Assembly: GCF_000377985.1 (NCBI RefSeq)
Contig: NZ_KB899049.1
Location: 1 to 64,000, forward strand
DNA: 64,000 nucleotides
Reading direction: 5' to 3'
Source of the DNA: Sporolactobacillus vineae DSM 21990 = SL153
Lineage (GTDB): Bacteria > Bacillota > Bacilli > Bacillales > Sporolactobacillaceae
In this document: in pieces, positions 1-7,233 of the stretch
Layout of the letters: every line of letters begins with the position of its first letter
Position numbering within the stretch: position 1 is the stretch's first letter
Made by a program: the position numbers and the translations under genes
Notes under the pieces: generated by a model
What the model was told of the DNA's origin: nothing
Seen by the model: the letters and a program-made list of their open reading frames with translations, nothing else
The model's database searches: none

Positions 1-116
1 GGTCAAATAAATTATGGTTTATCGTGATATTGCTTACCAATGCTTTATAATTTAACGATCATTTGATTAAGAGACAGATTGTGATCAACTCAACTGTCAA
101 AAAGAGGCGTGACACA

Positions 117-320
117 ATGAAATTCGGCATGCGGAAACCGAGTTTACGAAAGCGGATTGCGGCCCGGACGAGCATGAAGCGCCAGATTGTCCAGCGGGCG
201 GGGCTGAAGATGCCGAGAGGCTACGGCTGGGTACGGAATCCGAAGAAGTACGTGTATAACAAGGTGTATCATCGGACGACATTTGATATTTTTTCACTGC
301 TGAAGAAACTGTTCAAGTGA
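117..320 (+). CDS. Small basic protein next to type I restriction gene
   Basis: This 67-residue, very Arg/Lys-rich protein has an ATG at 117 preceded by AGAGG at a good distance; the longer reading from 63 has no ribosome site. Its central part contains a PRGYGWVRNPKK stretch. I recall short proteins of this kind next to restriction genes in Bacilli, but the role is unknown. It lies 24 bases upstream of hsdR on the same strand, so the two are probably co-transcribed. A promoter-like TATAAT is at 46-51. A nucleic-acid-binding role is suggested only by the charge. Confidence 0.6.
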   Translation: MKFGMRKPSLRKRIAARTSMKRQIVQRAGLKMPRGYGWVRNPKKYVYNKVYHRTTFDIFSLLKKLFK

Positions 321-344
321 GATTCAGATAGGGGGAAGGTACCC

Positions 345-3300
345 ATGAGTGCGGCGGAGAGTTTTACAGAAGATGTTCTGGAAAAGGCATGTATTGAGAT
401 TTGTCAGGAACTCGGCTATGAGTATCAGTCAGGGCCGGACATTGCCTGTGACGGCAGGAGTCCGGAACGTGAAGACTATAAGGGAGTCATTCTGGAGAAT
501 CGGCTCAGGGACGCACTGTTTCAGCTGAATCCGGAGATTCCCCGTGAAGCGCTGGACGATGCGTATCGTCAGGTGACGACGTTCAATAATCCGTCTCTGG
601 TTGAGAACAATCACCGCTTCCATCAGCTGCTGACCGAGGGGGTTGACGTTTCCTTTAAGGAGAACGGTCTGATCCGGACAAAACGCGTGTTTCTCGTTGA
701 TGCCGATCATCCGGAAAAGAATGATTTCCTCGTTGTCAATCAGTTTACGATTCTCGGAATTGAGAATCGGCGGCCGGACCTGATCCTGTTCATCAATGGT
801 CTGCCGCTGGTCGTCGTCGAATTGAAATCGGCGTCCGATGACAATGTCGGGATTGACAATGCCTACAACCAGATTCAGACGTATAAAAAGGACATCGAGG
901 ATCTGTTCAATTACAATGCCTTCTGTATTATTTCCGACGGGATCAACGCCAAAGCGGGCACCATTACCTCCAATCTCGAGCGGTTCATGAACTGGCGCAG
1001 TGTCGACGGTCAGCATGTCGAACCACTGTCGATGCCGCAGTATGAGACGCTGCTGCGGGGCATGCTGACGCCGTCACGTATTCTTGATATCATCACCCAC
1101 TTCATCCTTTTTCAGACGAGCAGTTCAGAAAATTATGACCGGAGCGGGAAGAAGCTTGGTGCCAAGAAGTCGCTGATCAAGATTCTGGCCGCCTATCACC
1201 AGTATTTTGCCGTGAAGAAAGCGATTGAGAAGACAAAGATCGCCACCAGTGCGACAGGTAACCGGAAGATTGGGGTCGTCTGGCATACTCAGGGCTCCGG
1301 GAAAAGTTTTACGATGGTTTTCTATACAGCGACACTGGTCCGGCAGCTGAACAATCCGACCATTGTCGTGATTACCGACCGCAATGATCTCGATGATCAG
1401 CTCTACACAACCTTTGCCAAATCCCAGGAGATTCTCCGGCAGGAACCGAAACAGGCCGATGTGCGAAAACTGAGTGAGGAACAGAAAAAGGCTCAGGCCG
1501 GTGAGAATACCCATGAGGTGAACGGGCTATATGACCTGCTCAATGACCGGGTGTCCGGCGGGATCATTTTTACAACGATTCAGAAGTTTAAGCCGGAGGA
1601 CGGCGGTATGCCGGTGCTGACCGACCGGCGCAATGTGATCATCATTGCCGATGAAGCCCATCGCAGCCAGTACGGCCTTGAAGCGAAGACCAACCTGAAA
1701 ACCGGAAATGTGAAGTTCGGCTACGCCAAGTATATGCGGGATGCGCTGCCGAACGCGTCTTATATCGGGTTTACCGGGACACCGATTGAGTTTGAAGATA
1801 AATCGACGCCGGCGGTTTTCGGCAACTACATTGATATTTACGACATGACCCGTTCGGTTGAAGATAAAGCGACGGTCAAAATTTACTATGAAAACCGGAT
1901 TATTAAGCTTGATGCTTCTGATGATGTGCTGAAGAGTCTGGATGACGAGTTCGACGAGATCACCGAGGGCCAGGAAGAAGCCGAACGGGAGCGGACCAAG
2001 GCAAAATGGTCCCGCCTTGAAGCCGTGGTTGGCTCACCGAACCGGATCAAGAAGCTGGCAACGGATATTGTCCAACACTTTGAAGCCAAGGAAAAAGAAA
2101 TGGCCGGAAAAGCGATGATCGTCTGCATGAGCCGGCGTATTTGTGCCGATTTGTATGATGCGATTATCCAGCTGCGTCCGGAATGGCACAGTGACGACGT
2201 GGATAAAGGAAAAATCAAGGTCGTCATGACCGGCAGTGCGGCCGACGATGAACGGCTGCAGAAGCACGTCGGCGGCAAACAGCGTCGCGATACGCTGGCC
2301 AAGCGAATGAAGGATGAGAACGATCCGCTGAAGATCGTAATTGTTCGTGATATGTGGCTGACCGGGTTTGACGTGCCATCGCTGAACACGATGTATATCG
2401 ACAAGCCGATGAAGGGACACAACCTGATGCAGGCGATTGCCCGTGTCAACCGTGTATTCAAGGATAAGGAAGGCGGCGTCGTTGTCGATTATATCGGGAT
2501 TCTGGAAAGTTTGAAGAAGGCGCTGAACCAGTATACGGACAGTGACCGTAAGAATACCGGGATCGACACATCGGCAGCGATCGCGGTCATGCAGGAAAAG
2601 TTTGAGATTGTTAAAGGGATGTTCCATGGATTCGATTACAGTGGTTATTTTGAAAAATCGCCGGTGAAACGACTTCGGACGATTACCGGCGGCATGGATT
2701 TTATCCTTGGGAAAGGCGATAAGGATCAGAAGGACTACATTCAGTTTGCGACCGAACTGGGGAAAGCGCACGGGCTGTGTGCCGCTACCGAACCAGGCAA
2801 GGAGATTGCCCTGGAAGTCGGCTATTTTAAAGCGGTGAAGGCCAGCCTGGTGAAACTGAAACATCGTGATACAAGCGATCTGGCGAAAAAGACGGTTGAA
2901 CAGCGCGTCAACCAGATGCTTGAACGCTCGATCATTTCTGAGGATGTGATTGATGTATTCGATACGCTCGGACTGAAGCAGCCGGAAATCTCGCTACTTG
3001 ACGAACAGTTCCTGCAGGAAGTCAAGACAATGAAGACGCGAAATCTTGCCCGGGAAATGTTGAAAAAACTGCTCGAAGGCGAGATCAAAACCATGAGCCG
3101 GACCAACCTGGTCAAATCCGAACTGTTCTCGGAGAAGCTGCGGAAATCCCTGAATAAGTATCGTAACCAGTCGATCACGAACGCCGAAGTGATCGAAGAA
3201 CTGATCCGGATGGCCGACGAAATCCGGAAAATGGGCGCAGACGAAGCCAAACTCGGCCTGAATAAGGACGAAATCGCCTTTTACTATGCCCTTTCCAAGG

Positions 3301-3608
3301 ATCAGGTCGTCAAGAACTTCTACACGGATGACACGCTTAAAAAGATCGCCCAGGACCTGACCGCCACGATCCGTCACAACGTCACAATCGACTTCAACAT
3401 ACGCGAACAAGCCCAGGCAATGATGCGCATCCACATCCGCCGCCTGCTGAAGAAGTACCACTATCCGCCGGAACAGGCCAAATCCGCACTCGAAGTTGTA
3501 ATGAAGCAGGTTAACCTGATGTCGAGCAATGAGGCGCCTGATGCTGAGACTTATGATGGGATGCTGGTAGCTGAAGAAAGAGAAACTTATAAAAAAGGTC
3601 GGGATTGA
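345..3608 (+). CDS. hsdR: Type I restriction endonuclease subunit R (HsdR)
   Basis: This 1087-residue protein is the motor and nuclease subunit of a type I restriction-modification complex, which translocates DNA and cuts it away from the unmethylated recognition site. The N-terminal nuclease shows the PD-(D/E)xK pattern near residues 144-162 (RPDLILF then VELKSA). The helicase part shows Walker A (TQGSGKS, about residue 315), DEAH (about 434), a GFTGTP motif, and later an AIARVNRV motif. The ATG at 345 follows GGGGGAAGG. Length is normal for the family. The hsdM and hsdS partners are not in the window and would have to lie upstream of base 1. Confidence 0.96.
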   Translation: MSAAESFTEDVLEKACIEICQELGYEYQSGPDIACDGRSPEREDYKGVILENRLRDALFQLNPEIPREALDDAYRQVTTFNNPSLVENNHRFHQLLTEGVDVSFKENGLIRTKRVFLVDADHPEKNDFLVVNQFTILGIENRRPDLILFINGLPLVVVELKSASDDNVGIDNAYNQIQTYKKDIEDLFNYNAFCIISDGINAKAGTITSNLERFMNWRSVDGQHVEPLSMPQYETLLRGMLTPSRILDIITHFILFQTSSSENYDRSGKKLGAKKSLIKILAAYHQYFAVKKAIEKTKIATSATGNRKIGVVWHTQGSGKSFTMVFYTATLVRQLNNPTIVVITDRNDLDDQLYTTFAKSQEILRQEPKQADVRKLSEEQKKAQAGENTHEVNGLYDLLNDRVSGGIIFTTIQKFKPEDGGMPVLTDRRNVIIIADEAHRSQYGLEAKTNLKTGNVKFGYAKYMRDALPNASYIGFTGTPIEFEDKSTPAVFGNYIDIYDMTRSVEDKATVKIYYENRIIKLDASDDVLKSLDDEFDEITEGQEEAERERTKAKWSRLEAVVGSPNRIKKLATDIVQHFEAKEKEMAGKAMIVCMSRRICADLYDAIIQLRPEWHSDDVDKGKIKVVMTGSAADDERLQKHVGGKQRRDTLAKRMKDENDPLKIVIVRDMWLTGFDVPSLNTMYIDKPMKGHNLMQAIARVNRVFKDKEGGVVVDYIGILESLKKALNQYTDSDRKNTGIDTSAAIAVMQEKFEIVKGMFHGFDYSGYFEKSPVKRLRTITGGMDFILGKGDKDQKDYIQFATELGKAHGLCAATEPGKEIALEVGYFKAVKASLVKLKHRDTSDLAKKTVEQRVNQMLERSIISEDVIDVFDTLGLKQPEISLLDEQFLQEVKTMKTRNLAREMLKKLLEGEIKTMSRTNLVKSELFSEKLRKSLNKYRNQSITNAEVIEELIRMADEIRKMGADEAKLGLNKDEIAFYYALSKDQVVKNFYTDDTLKKIAQDLTATIRHNVTIDFNIREQAQAMMRIHIRRLLKKYHYPPEQAKSALEVVMKQVNLMSSNEAPDAETYDGMLVAEERETYKKGRD

Positions 3609-3609
3609 A

Positions 3610-4329
3610 TTGAAGATCGATGATGTAATGGATATTGTTAAAACAAGGTTTCCAGAGAAATCAATAGATCTTTATGATAGTTTGGATCTTGTTAAAAGTG
3701 TTATCGAGGATACATTGGATTCAGTTCGTAAATCACTGGATATTGCGTATACGAATAAGCATTATGATGATGCCCAGCTATTACTTGAGGTAGCAAAGTC
3801 GTCGAAGCCATTTATTTTGGATATTGATAAAATTCTCAGACATCTGGAGATTGATGAAGTTAATCATGATGAAGAGAAAAGTGAAGAAGAAGAAAGAAGG
3901 ATTATCTCGAATTATGAGGATTACGTAGTTGACAATAGAACAGAACATACTTTATATGAGAATTTTACATTCAAGCGCCCATTTGGTTTTTGCTATAAGG
4001 GTAATGAAAAATTAGTAAAAGTAAACACATGGCATAATATGCTCTTAGTTGTTTGCACTGATTTGTATAAATCTAATACTGACATGTTTAAATCTTTCGA
4101 AAGCGATAAATCAATGAATGGGAGAAAGAAAAAGTATTTTTCGAAAGATAAAACTAATATGCGTGTTCCTGTATTAATATCTAATGATATTTACATTGAA
4201 ACAAATTTAAGTAGTAACTCAATCCGTAATTTAATTGTTAAACTGTTAAAAAAATACAAATTATCTATTGAACAATTCAAAGTCTATTTCCGAGCTGATT
4301 ATTCATCAATGAAAGAGGCTGGTTCATAA
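3610..4329 (+). CDS. Unknown protein translationally adjacent to hsdR
   Basis: This 239-residue protein begins at a TTG one base after the hsdR stop, suggesting translational coupling. Base composition changes sharply here: codons are AT-rich compared with hsdR, a sign of separate origin. Residues about 1-85 look helical, followed by an acidic stretch (EEKSEEEERR). The C-terminal half has a patterned domain (KRPFGFCYKG, VNTWHNMLLVVC, IYIETNLSSNSI). I recall a similar pattern in small proteins beside restriction genes but cannot name the family. It may be an accessory or specificity-related factor; that is inference from position only. Confidence 0.65.
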   Translation: MKIDDVMDIVKTRFPEKSIDLYDSLDLVKSVIEDTLDSVRKSLDIAYTNKHYDDAQLLLEVAKSSKPFILDIDKILRHLEIDEVNHDEEKSEEEERRIISNYEDYVVDNRTEHTLYENFTFKRPFGFCYKGNEKLVKVNTWHNMLLVVCTDLYKSNTDMFKSFESDKSMNGRKKKYFSKDKTNMRVPVLISNDIYIETNLSSNSIRNLIVKLLKKYKLSIEQFKVYFRADYSSMKEAGS

Positions 4330-4510
4330 TAAGAAGCACGGGATCAATCTTTATCTTTTTGTTCGGAAATTCAAGGTCACTGATAACAGCACTGAGCCTT
4401 ACATCTATATAGGTAAAGGTGATGTCACATCTTTTCATGGCAACAAGCCGATTACGACTGAAATTACGCTGCACCATGAAGTGCCGATGTCTTTGTATCT
4501 GGAATTTACA
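4313..4510 (+). pseudogene. C-terminal fragment of a DUF3427-type protein, interrupted by an IS
   Basis: A frame shifted by one from the preceding gene reads NLYLFVRKFK, PYIYIGKGDV, NKPITTEITLHHEVP and LYLEFT. This matches the end of the DUF3427 domain found at the C-terminus of some restriction/helicase proteins. No start or helicase part is present, so only the tail survives. The IS sits in the last few codons. Removing the IS and one copy of the TTACA duplication rejoins the frame to TKV and a stop at 6458-6460, showing that the fragment was in frame when the element landed. Confidence 0.7.
4506..4510. repeat. Left target-site duplication TTACA
   Basis: This matches the TTACA at 6444-6448 directly outside the right inverted end. 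The 5-bp length agrees with what is known for IS1634-family elements. Confidence 0.88.
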
Positions 4511-4559
4511 CTCGAGTTCGACAGTTGTAGGCACATCTTTATAAATTCTCGTCAAGTGG

Positions 4560-4583
4560 AATCCCTTTAGAAAGGGATTTTTT
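4560..4583 (+). terminator. Inward terminator at the IS left end
   Basis: A 9-bp hairpin (AATCCCTTT/AAAGGGATT) with a two-base loop runs into a T-run. It would stop transcription entering the element from hsdR, a common self-limiting device in insertion sequences. Confidence 0.7.
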
Positions 4584-4586
4584 ATG

Positions 4587-4648
4587 TTATCCACAGGTGA
4601 ACACCTGAGTTTTTTAAAGTTATCCACTAGGCACATATATGTGGATAA
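4587..4648. promoter_or_regulatory. DnaA-box-like sites inside the IS left end
   Basis: TTATCCACA at 4587-4595 is a perfect DnaA box. TTATCCACT at 4620-4628 differs at one base. TGTGGATAA at 4640-4648 is a perfect box on the other strand, directly upstream of the transposase -35. A palindrome (CAGGTG-AA-CACCTG, 4594-4607) overlaps the first box. Three such sites in 62 bp suggest that DnaA could bind and affect transposition; this is inferred from sequence only. Confidence 0.55.
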
Positions 4649-4654
4649 CTCATA

Positions 4655-4683
4655 TTGCTATTAACGGTATTATCCTATATAAT
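4655..4683 (+). promoter_or_regulatory. Transposase promoter, apparently giving a leaderless mRNA
   Basis: A -35 TTGCTA (4655-4660), a 17-bp spacer and a -10 TATAAT (4678-4683) are well formed. The predicted first transcribed base is about 4690, which is the A of the transposase ATG. No usable ribosome-binding sequence precedes that ATG. Confidence 0.6.
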
Positions 4684-4689
4684 ATAGGC

Positions 4690-6354
4690 ATGTATCTAAG
4701 ACGAGTTTCCCGAAAAAATAAAGATGGTAGTACCGTTGCCTATCTTCAGCTGGCTCATAATGAGTGGAATTCGGAAGCCAAATATGCCAAAGCGAGGGTG
4801 ATTTACTCTTTCGGACGTGAGGATCAACTGGATGTAAACGCACTCCGACGGCTGGTAGAAAGCATTTCGAGATACCTCTCCCCTGAAGAAGCCCTTCGGG
4901 CTCAGGCAAGTATCGGTCAGATCGCTGATTTTACTTTTAAGTCGGCCAAACGCCTGGGCGGGGTCTGGACACTAGATCAGCTCTGGAAACAACTCGGTCT
5001 GGATCAGATCATTCAGACGTTATTGGTTGGCCGCAAGCATGATAACAACGTGGAGCGCTTGATTTTTACGATGGTGGCGAACCGTGCGGTTGACCCAACC
5101 AGTAAACTTGGCTTACAAGAATGGATCCGGAAGGAAGTGGCTCTTCCCGGACTGAATGAGGCACACGTCCATCAGTTCTACCGGGCCATGGATTTGCTTC
5201 TGGGGATGCGCAGCCAATTGGAGGAACAAGTGTATTTCGCGACGGCTGATCTGCTTAATCTGGAAGTGGATCTGATCTACTTTGATACGACTTCTTCCTA
5301 CTTTGAGGTTGAGCCTCAAGAGGCACCCGATGGGGAGCAGCTGCGAAAGCTCGGTTATTCCAAGGATAAGCGGCCCGACCTGCTCCAGGTTGTCATTGGA
5401 ATGGCGGTCACGAAAGAGGGCCTGCCCATTCGTTGCTGGGTTTGGCCAGGCAATACCGCAGACAAGACCGTCGTTGAAGAAGCGAAAAAAGATCTGGTCG
5501 GCTGGAAGCTGGGCCGGGTAATCAACGTCATGGACCGAGGCTTTTCAACTGAAGACAACCTGACCACCCTGCAGCGGGCCGGCGGCCATTACATTGTCGG
5601 CGAGCCGATGCGTTCCGGGAAGAAAATTGTTGATGAAGCCATGGCCCGTAAGGGTCGTTATCAAAAGATCCGGGACAATCTGGAGGTCAAAGAGATTGTT
5701 GTTGGAGACGGAGAAAAGCGACAGCGCTTTGTCATGGCCTATAATCCAAAGGAAGCGGAAAAGGAAAAGAAGCAGCGTGAACGTCTCGTCCAGGATCTGG
5801 AATCCGCTCTGGAGGATCTTCATCAGCTGCCTGAAAAAAAGCACACCAAGGCCGCCTGCGCTTTGCGATCCCACAAACTCTATGGTCGTTATCTTCGCCA
5901 ATTGAAGGATGGCCAGCTGAGAATTAACCGGCAGGCCCTTCACGATGCGGAACGCTATGACGGTAAATATCTGATCCGGACTTCAGATGACACGCTGTCT
6001 GCGGAGGAAATCGCTCTAGGCTATAAAAATCTCATCGCCGTGGAAAACGGATTCCGTACCTTAAAATCCACGCTGTCTCTTCGGCCGATGTATCATCGGA
6101 TCGAAGATCGGATCAAGACCCATGTTTTAATTAACTGGTTAGCTCTGCTTCTTATCCGTTTGGCTGAATTAAAGACAGGTGATACCTGGCCAACGCTCAG
6201 AAGGACCATGGATCAATTGGTTTTGGGAAAATTTTCGTCTCAAAACGGCGACTTCTATCAACGTACAGAACTTACCGCTGAACAGTCGCAAATCCTGAAA
6301 ATTTTAGGGGTTGAAGCGCCTCAAAAGATCATTCGAATTGATTTAAAAGCATAG
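4690..6354 (+). CDS. IS1634-family DDE transposase
   Basis: This 554-residue transposase begins with MYLRRVSRKNKDGS, the usual start of the family; the reading frame is open further up to 4639 but that extension is not typical. The DDE catalytic residues can be placed at FDTTSSYFE (about residue 198), MDRGFS (about 281) and the late VENGFRTLKS segment (about 450). It acts on the 16-bp ends of the element. The gene is intact, with no frameshift or stop. Confidence 0.95.
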   Translation: MYLRRVSRKNKDGSTVAYLQLAHNEWNSEAKYAKARVIYSFGREDQLDVNALRRLVESISRYLSPEEALRAQASIGQIADFTFKSAKRLGGVWTLDQLWKQLGLDQIIQTLLVGRKHDNNVERLIFTMVANRAVDPTSKLGLQEWIRKEVALPGLNEAHVHQFYRAMDLLLGMRSQLEEQVYFATADLLNLEVDLIYFDTTSSYFEVEPQEAPDGEQLRKLGYSKDKRPDLLQVVIGMAVTKEGLPIRCWVWPGNTADKTVVEEAKKDLVGWKLGRVINVMDRGFSTEDNLTTLQRAGGHYIVGEPMRSGKKIVDEAMARKGRYQKIRDNLEVKEIVVGDGEKRQRFVMAYNPKEAEKEKKQRERLVQDLESALEDLHQLPEKKHTKAACALRSHKLYGRYLRQLKDGQLRINRQALHDAERYDGKYLIRTSDDTLSAEEIALGYKNLIAVENGFRTLKSTLSLRPMYHRIEDRIKTHVLINWLALLLIRLAELKTGDTWPTLRRTMDQLVLGKFSSQNGDFYQRTELTAEQSQILKILGVEAPQKIIRIDLKA

Positions 6355-6377
6355 ACACACGCAGAAAAAAATCCAAA

Positions 6378-6413
6378 GCCCGAAAAGAGGCATTACTACG
6401 CCTTTTTTCGGGC
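6378..6413 (+). terminator. Transposase terminator
   Basis: A hairpin pairs GCCCGAAAAgAGGC with GCCTtTTTTCGGGC, with T-rich sequence in its 3' arm. It lies between the transposase stop and the right inverted end. Confidence 0.7.
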
Positions 6414-6443
6414 CTACGTGTTTCTAGAACTGTCGAACTCGAG

Positions 6444-6448
6444 TTACA
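6444..6448. repeat. Right target-site duplication TTACA
   Basis: This is the partner of 4506-4510. Joining the flanks at this repeat restores the reading frame of the DUF3427-type tail. Confidence 0.88.
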
Positions 6449-6541
6449 ACAAAAGTATAATCTTATCCAGAATGAAACAGATGCGGCTCACCAGTTTTTA
6501 CCGCGCTATCCAAACACCTTTGAGCAACTTTTGAAAATTTA

Positions 6542-6550
6542 TGATATAAT
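6542..6550 (+). promoter_or_regulatory. Promoter of the putative antitoxin RNA
   Basis: An extended -10 (TG-A-TATAAT) predicts a start near 6557. No good -35 is at 17 bp, which is acceptable for an extended -10 promoter. The transcript would run toward the oppositely oriented toxin gene. Confidence 0.6.
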
Positions 6551-6556
6551 ATTTGT

Positions 6557-6615
6557 GTAAAACGTTCATGCACGTGGAAGGCCCCTCTGACGTGAGCAAT
6601 CAGAAGGGCTTTGAT
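6557..6615 (+). ncRNA. Putative antitoxin RNA of a par/Fst-like type I system
   Basis: The predicted RNA is about 60 nt, running from the promoter at 6542-6550 to a hairpin at 6578-6612. It carries ACGTTCATGCACGTG (6562-6576), identical to 6755-6769. Because the toxin is read from the minus strand, this segment is complementary to the toxin mRNA over its start codon and next four codons. Its size, its shared terminator zone and the 5' repeat copy the layout of RNA II of the Enterococcus pAD1 par locus. The assignment is structural and no homology search was done. Confidence 0.6.
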
Positions 6616-6642
6616 TATGTATGGGGAATAAAAATCCCCCAT
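6578..6642. terminator. Shared terminator zone of the convergent toxin and antitoxin RNAs
   Basis: Two adjacent hairpins lie here. One pairs 6578-6590 with 6600-6612 (an AAGgCCCcTCTGA stem) and is followed by TTTGATT on the plus strand. The other (6620-6642, ATGGGG.../CCCCCAT) precedes it on the minus strand. Both RNAs would end in this overlap, giving extra complementarity. Confidence 0.55.
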
Positions 6643-6646
6643 GTTG

Positions 6647-6766
6647 CTAAAAATGAGAAAGTATCCAAGTGAGAAGCACTGGCATAACTGCAACAATTAA
6701 GGGAATGAGCAGTTCCCTCAGCAGAAAGTGCCGGCGTTCTTCTCGCTTTTCTTTACGTTCATGCAC
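6647..6766 (-). CDS. Small membrane toxin peptide, Fst/par-like type I toxin
   Basis: This 39-residue peptide starts at GTG (6766-6764) after AAGGAGG (6775-6781), spaced by 8 bases. It has a charged N-terminus (HERKEKREERRH), then one hydrophobic segment (LLIPLIVAVMPVLLTWIL) ending SHF. The early proline and late tryptophan resemble Fst-family toxins, which damage the membrane when not silenced by an antisense RNA. The 5' leader can fold (CCTTACGT with ACGTgAAGG, 6778-6799) and hide part of the ribosome site, as in known type I toxins. The toxic function is inferred. Confidence 0.6.
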   Translation of the reverse strand: MHERKEKREERRHFLLRELLIPLIVAVMPVLLTWILSHF

Positions 6767-6769
6767 GTG
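6755..6769. repeat. 15-nt repeat over the toxin start, copied in the antitoxin RNA
   Basis: ACGTTCATGCACGTG here and at 6562-6576 are identical and in the same orientation. The convergent transcripts therefore carry complementary copies, one covering the toxin start codon. Confidence 0.8.
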
Positions 6770-6829
6770 TTTCACCTCCTTCACGTTTACCACGTAAGGG
6801 AAGTGATCTTCTCACAAAGCAACACTAAA

Positions 6830-6835
6830 ATTATA
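6830..6835 (-). promoter_or_regulatory. Toxin mRNA promoter (-10)
   Basis: On the minus strand TG-C-TATAAT forms an extended -10; the hexamer is 6835-6830. The predicted start is near 6823, giving an mRNA of about 210 nt to the terminator zone. Confidence 0.5.
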
Positions 6836-7065
6836 GCAAAAATATTGCCGTAATAGAGGAGAAAACGTAATTTATTGTCGTTGACACAATGTGGTATAGA
6901 CCGATACAAAAGTTTGAAAGTGAGACGAATCGATATCAAGGATCATCGGTTATTTCCACTCATGTATCATTCTGTGAATGTTTCAAGTGTCATAGATTCA
7001 ATTTGGAAAGGTAGATGATGTATATGAGCTGATGGGTGACGCCCTGAAGATCGGGGGTGGCGCTC

Positions 7066-7143
7066 ATGACAACATTTCAAGTACTGACACTCATGATTTC
7101 GTTTGGAATGTTCGTGCTGATGTTGTCCAGAAATAAAAAATGA
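7066..7143 (+). CDS. Putative holin-like toxin peptide (TxpA/BsrG type)
   Basis: This 25-residue peptide has the typical layout MTTFQVLTLMISFGMFVLML followed by a short basic tail ending RNKK. It resembles peptides annotated as putative holin-like toxin in Bacilli, many of which are type I toxins silenced by an antisense RNA. A strong GGGGGTGG ribosome site precedes the ATG and could pair with the nearby GACGCCC. It is at the short end of the family. I could not place a convincing antisense promoter. The stop codon lies inside the repeated terminator unit 7129-7179. Confidence 0.55.
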   Translation: MTTFQVLTLMISFGMFVLMLSRNKK

Positions 7144-7179
7144 TCCGTCTCATATTCCTCACCCAGCGTAAGACGGATC
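7129..7179. repeat. Direct repeat copy 1, toxin tail plus terminator
   Basis: This 51-bp unit recurs at 9540-9587 in the same orientation with two substitutions and a 3-bp deletion. It contains the last toxin codons and an inverted repeat (GATCCGTCT/AGACGGATC). Read on the minus strand it ends in ATTTTTTA and probably also terminates the tetR transcript. Confidence 0.8.
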
Positions 7180-7233
7180 GTTCTTTAATTATGAAGTTTC
7201 GCATCTATTCCGTTCTGTGGATTGTCACAGGTT

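Larger units (their letters stand above)
4511..6443 (+). mobile_element. Complete IS1634-family insertion sequence
   Basis: The element is 1933 bp. Its ends are perfect 16-bp inverted repeats (CTCGAGTTCGACAGTT at 4511-4526 and its complement at 6428-6443). It is flanked by 5-bp direct repeats TTACA at 4506-4510 and 6444-6448. It carries one transposase gene, an inward terminator at the left end and another after the gene. Intact ends, target duplication and an uninterrupted gene suggest a recent and possibly active insertion. Confidence 0.93.

Noticed and set aside
4277-4636. 119-residue minus-strand frame across the IS left end
   Set aside because: It spans the insertion junction, so it cannot be an ancestral gene, and it has no ribosome site.
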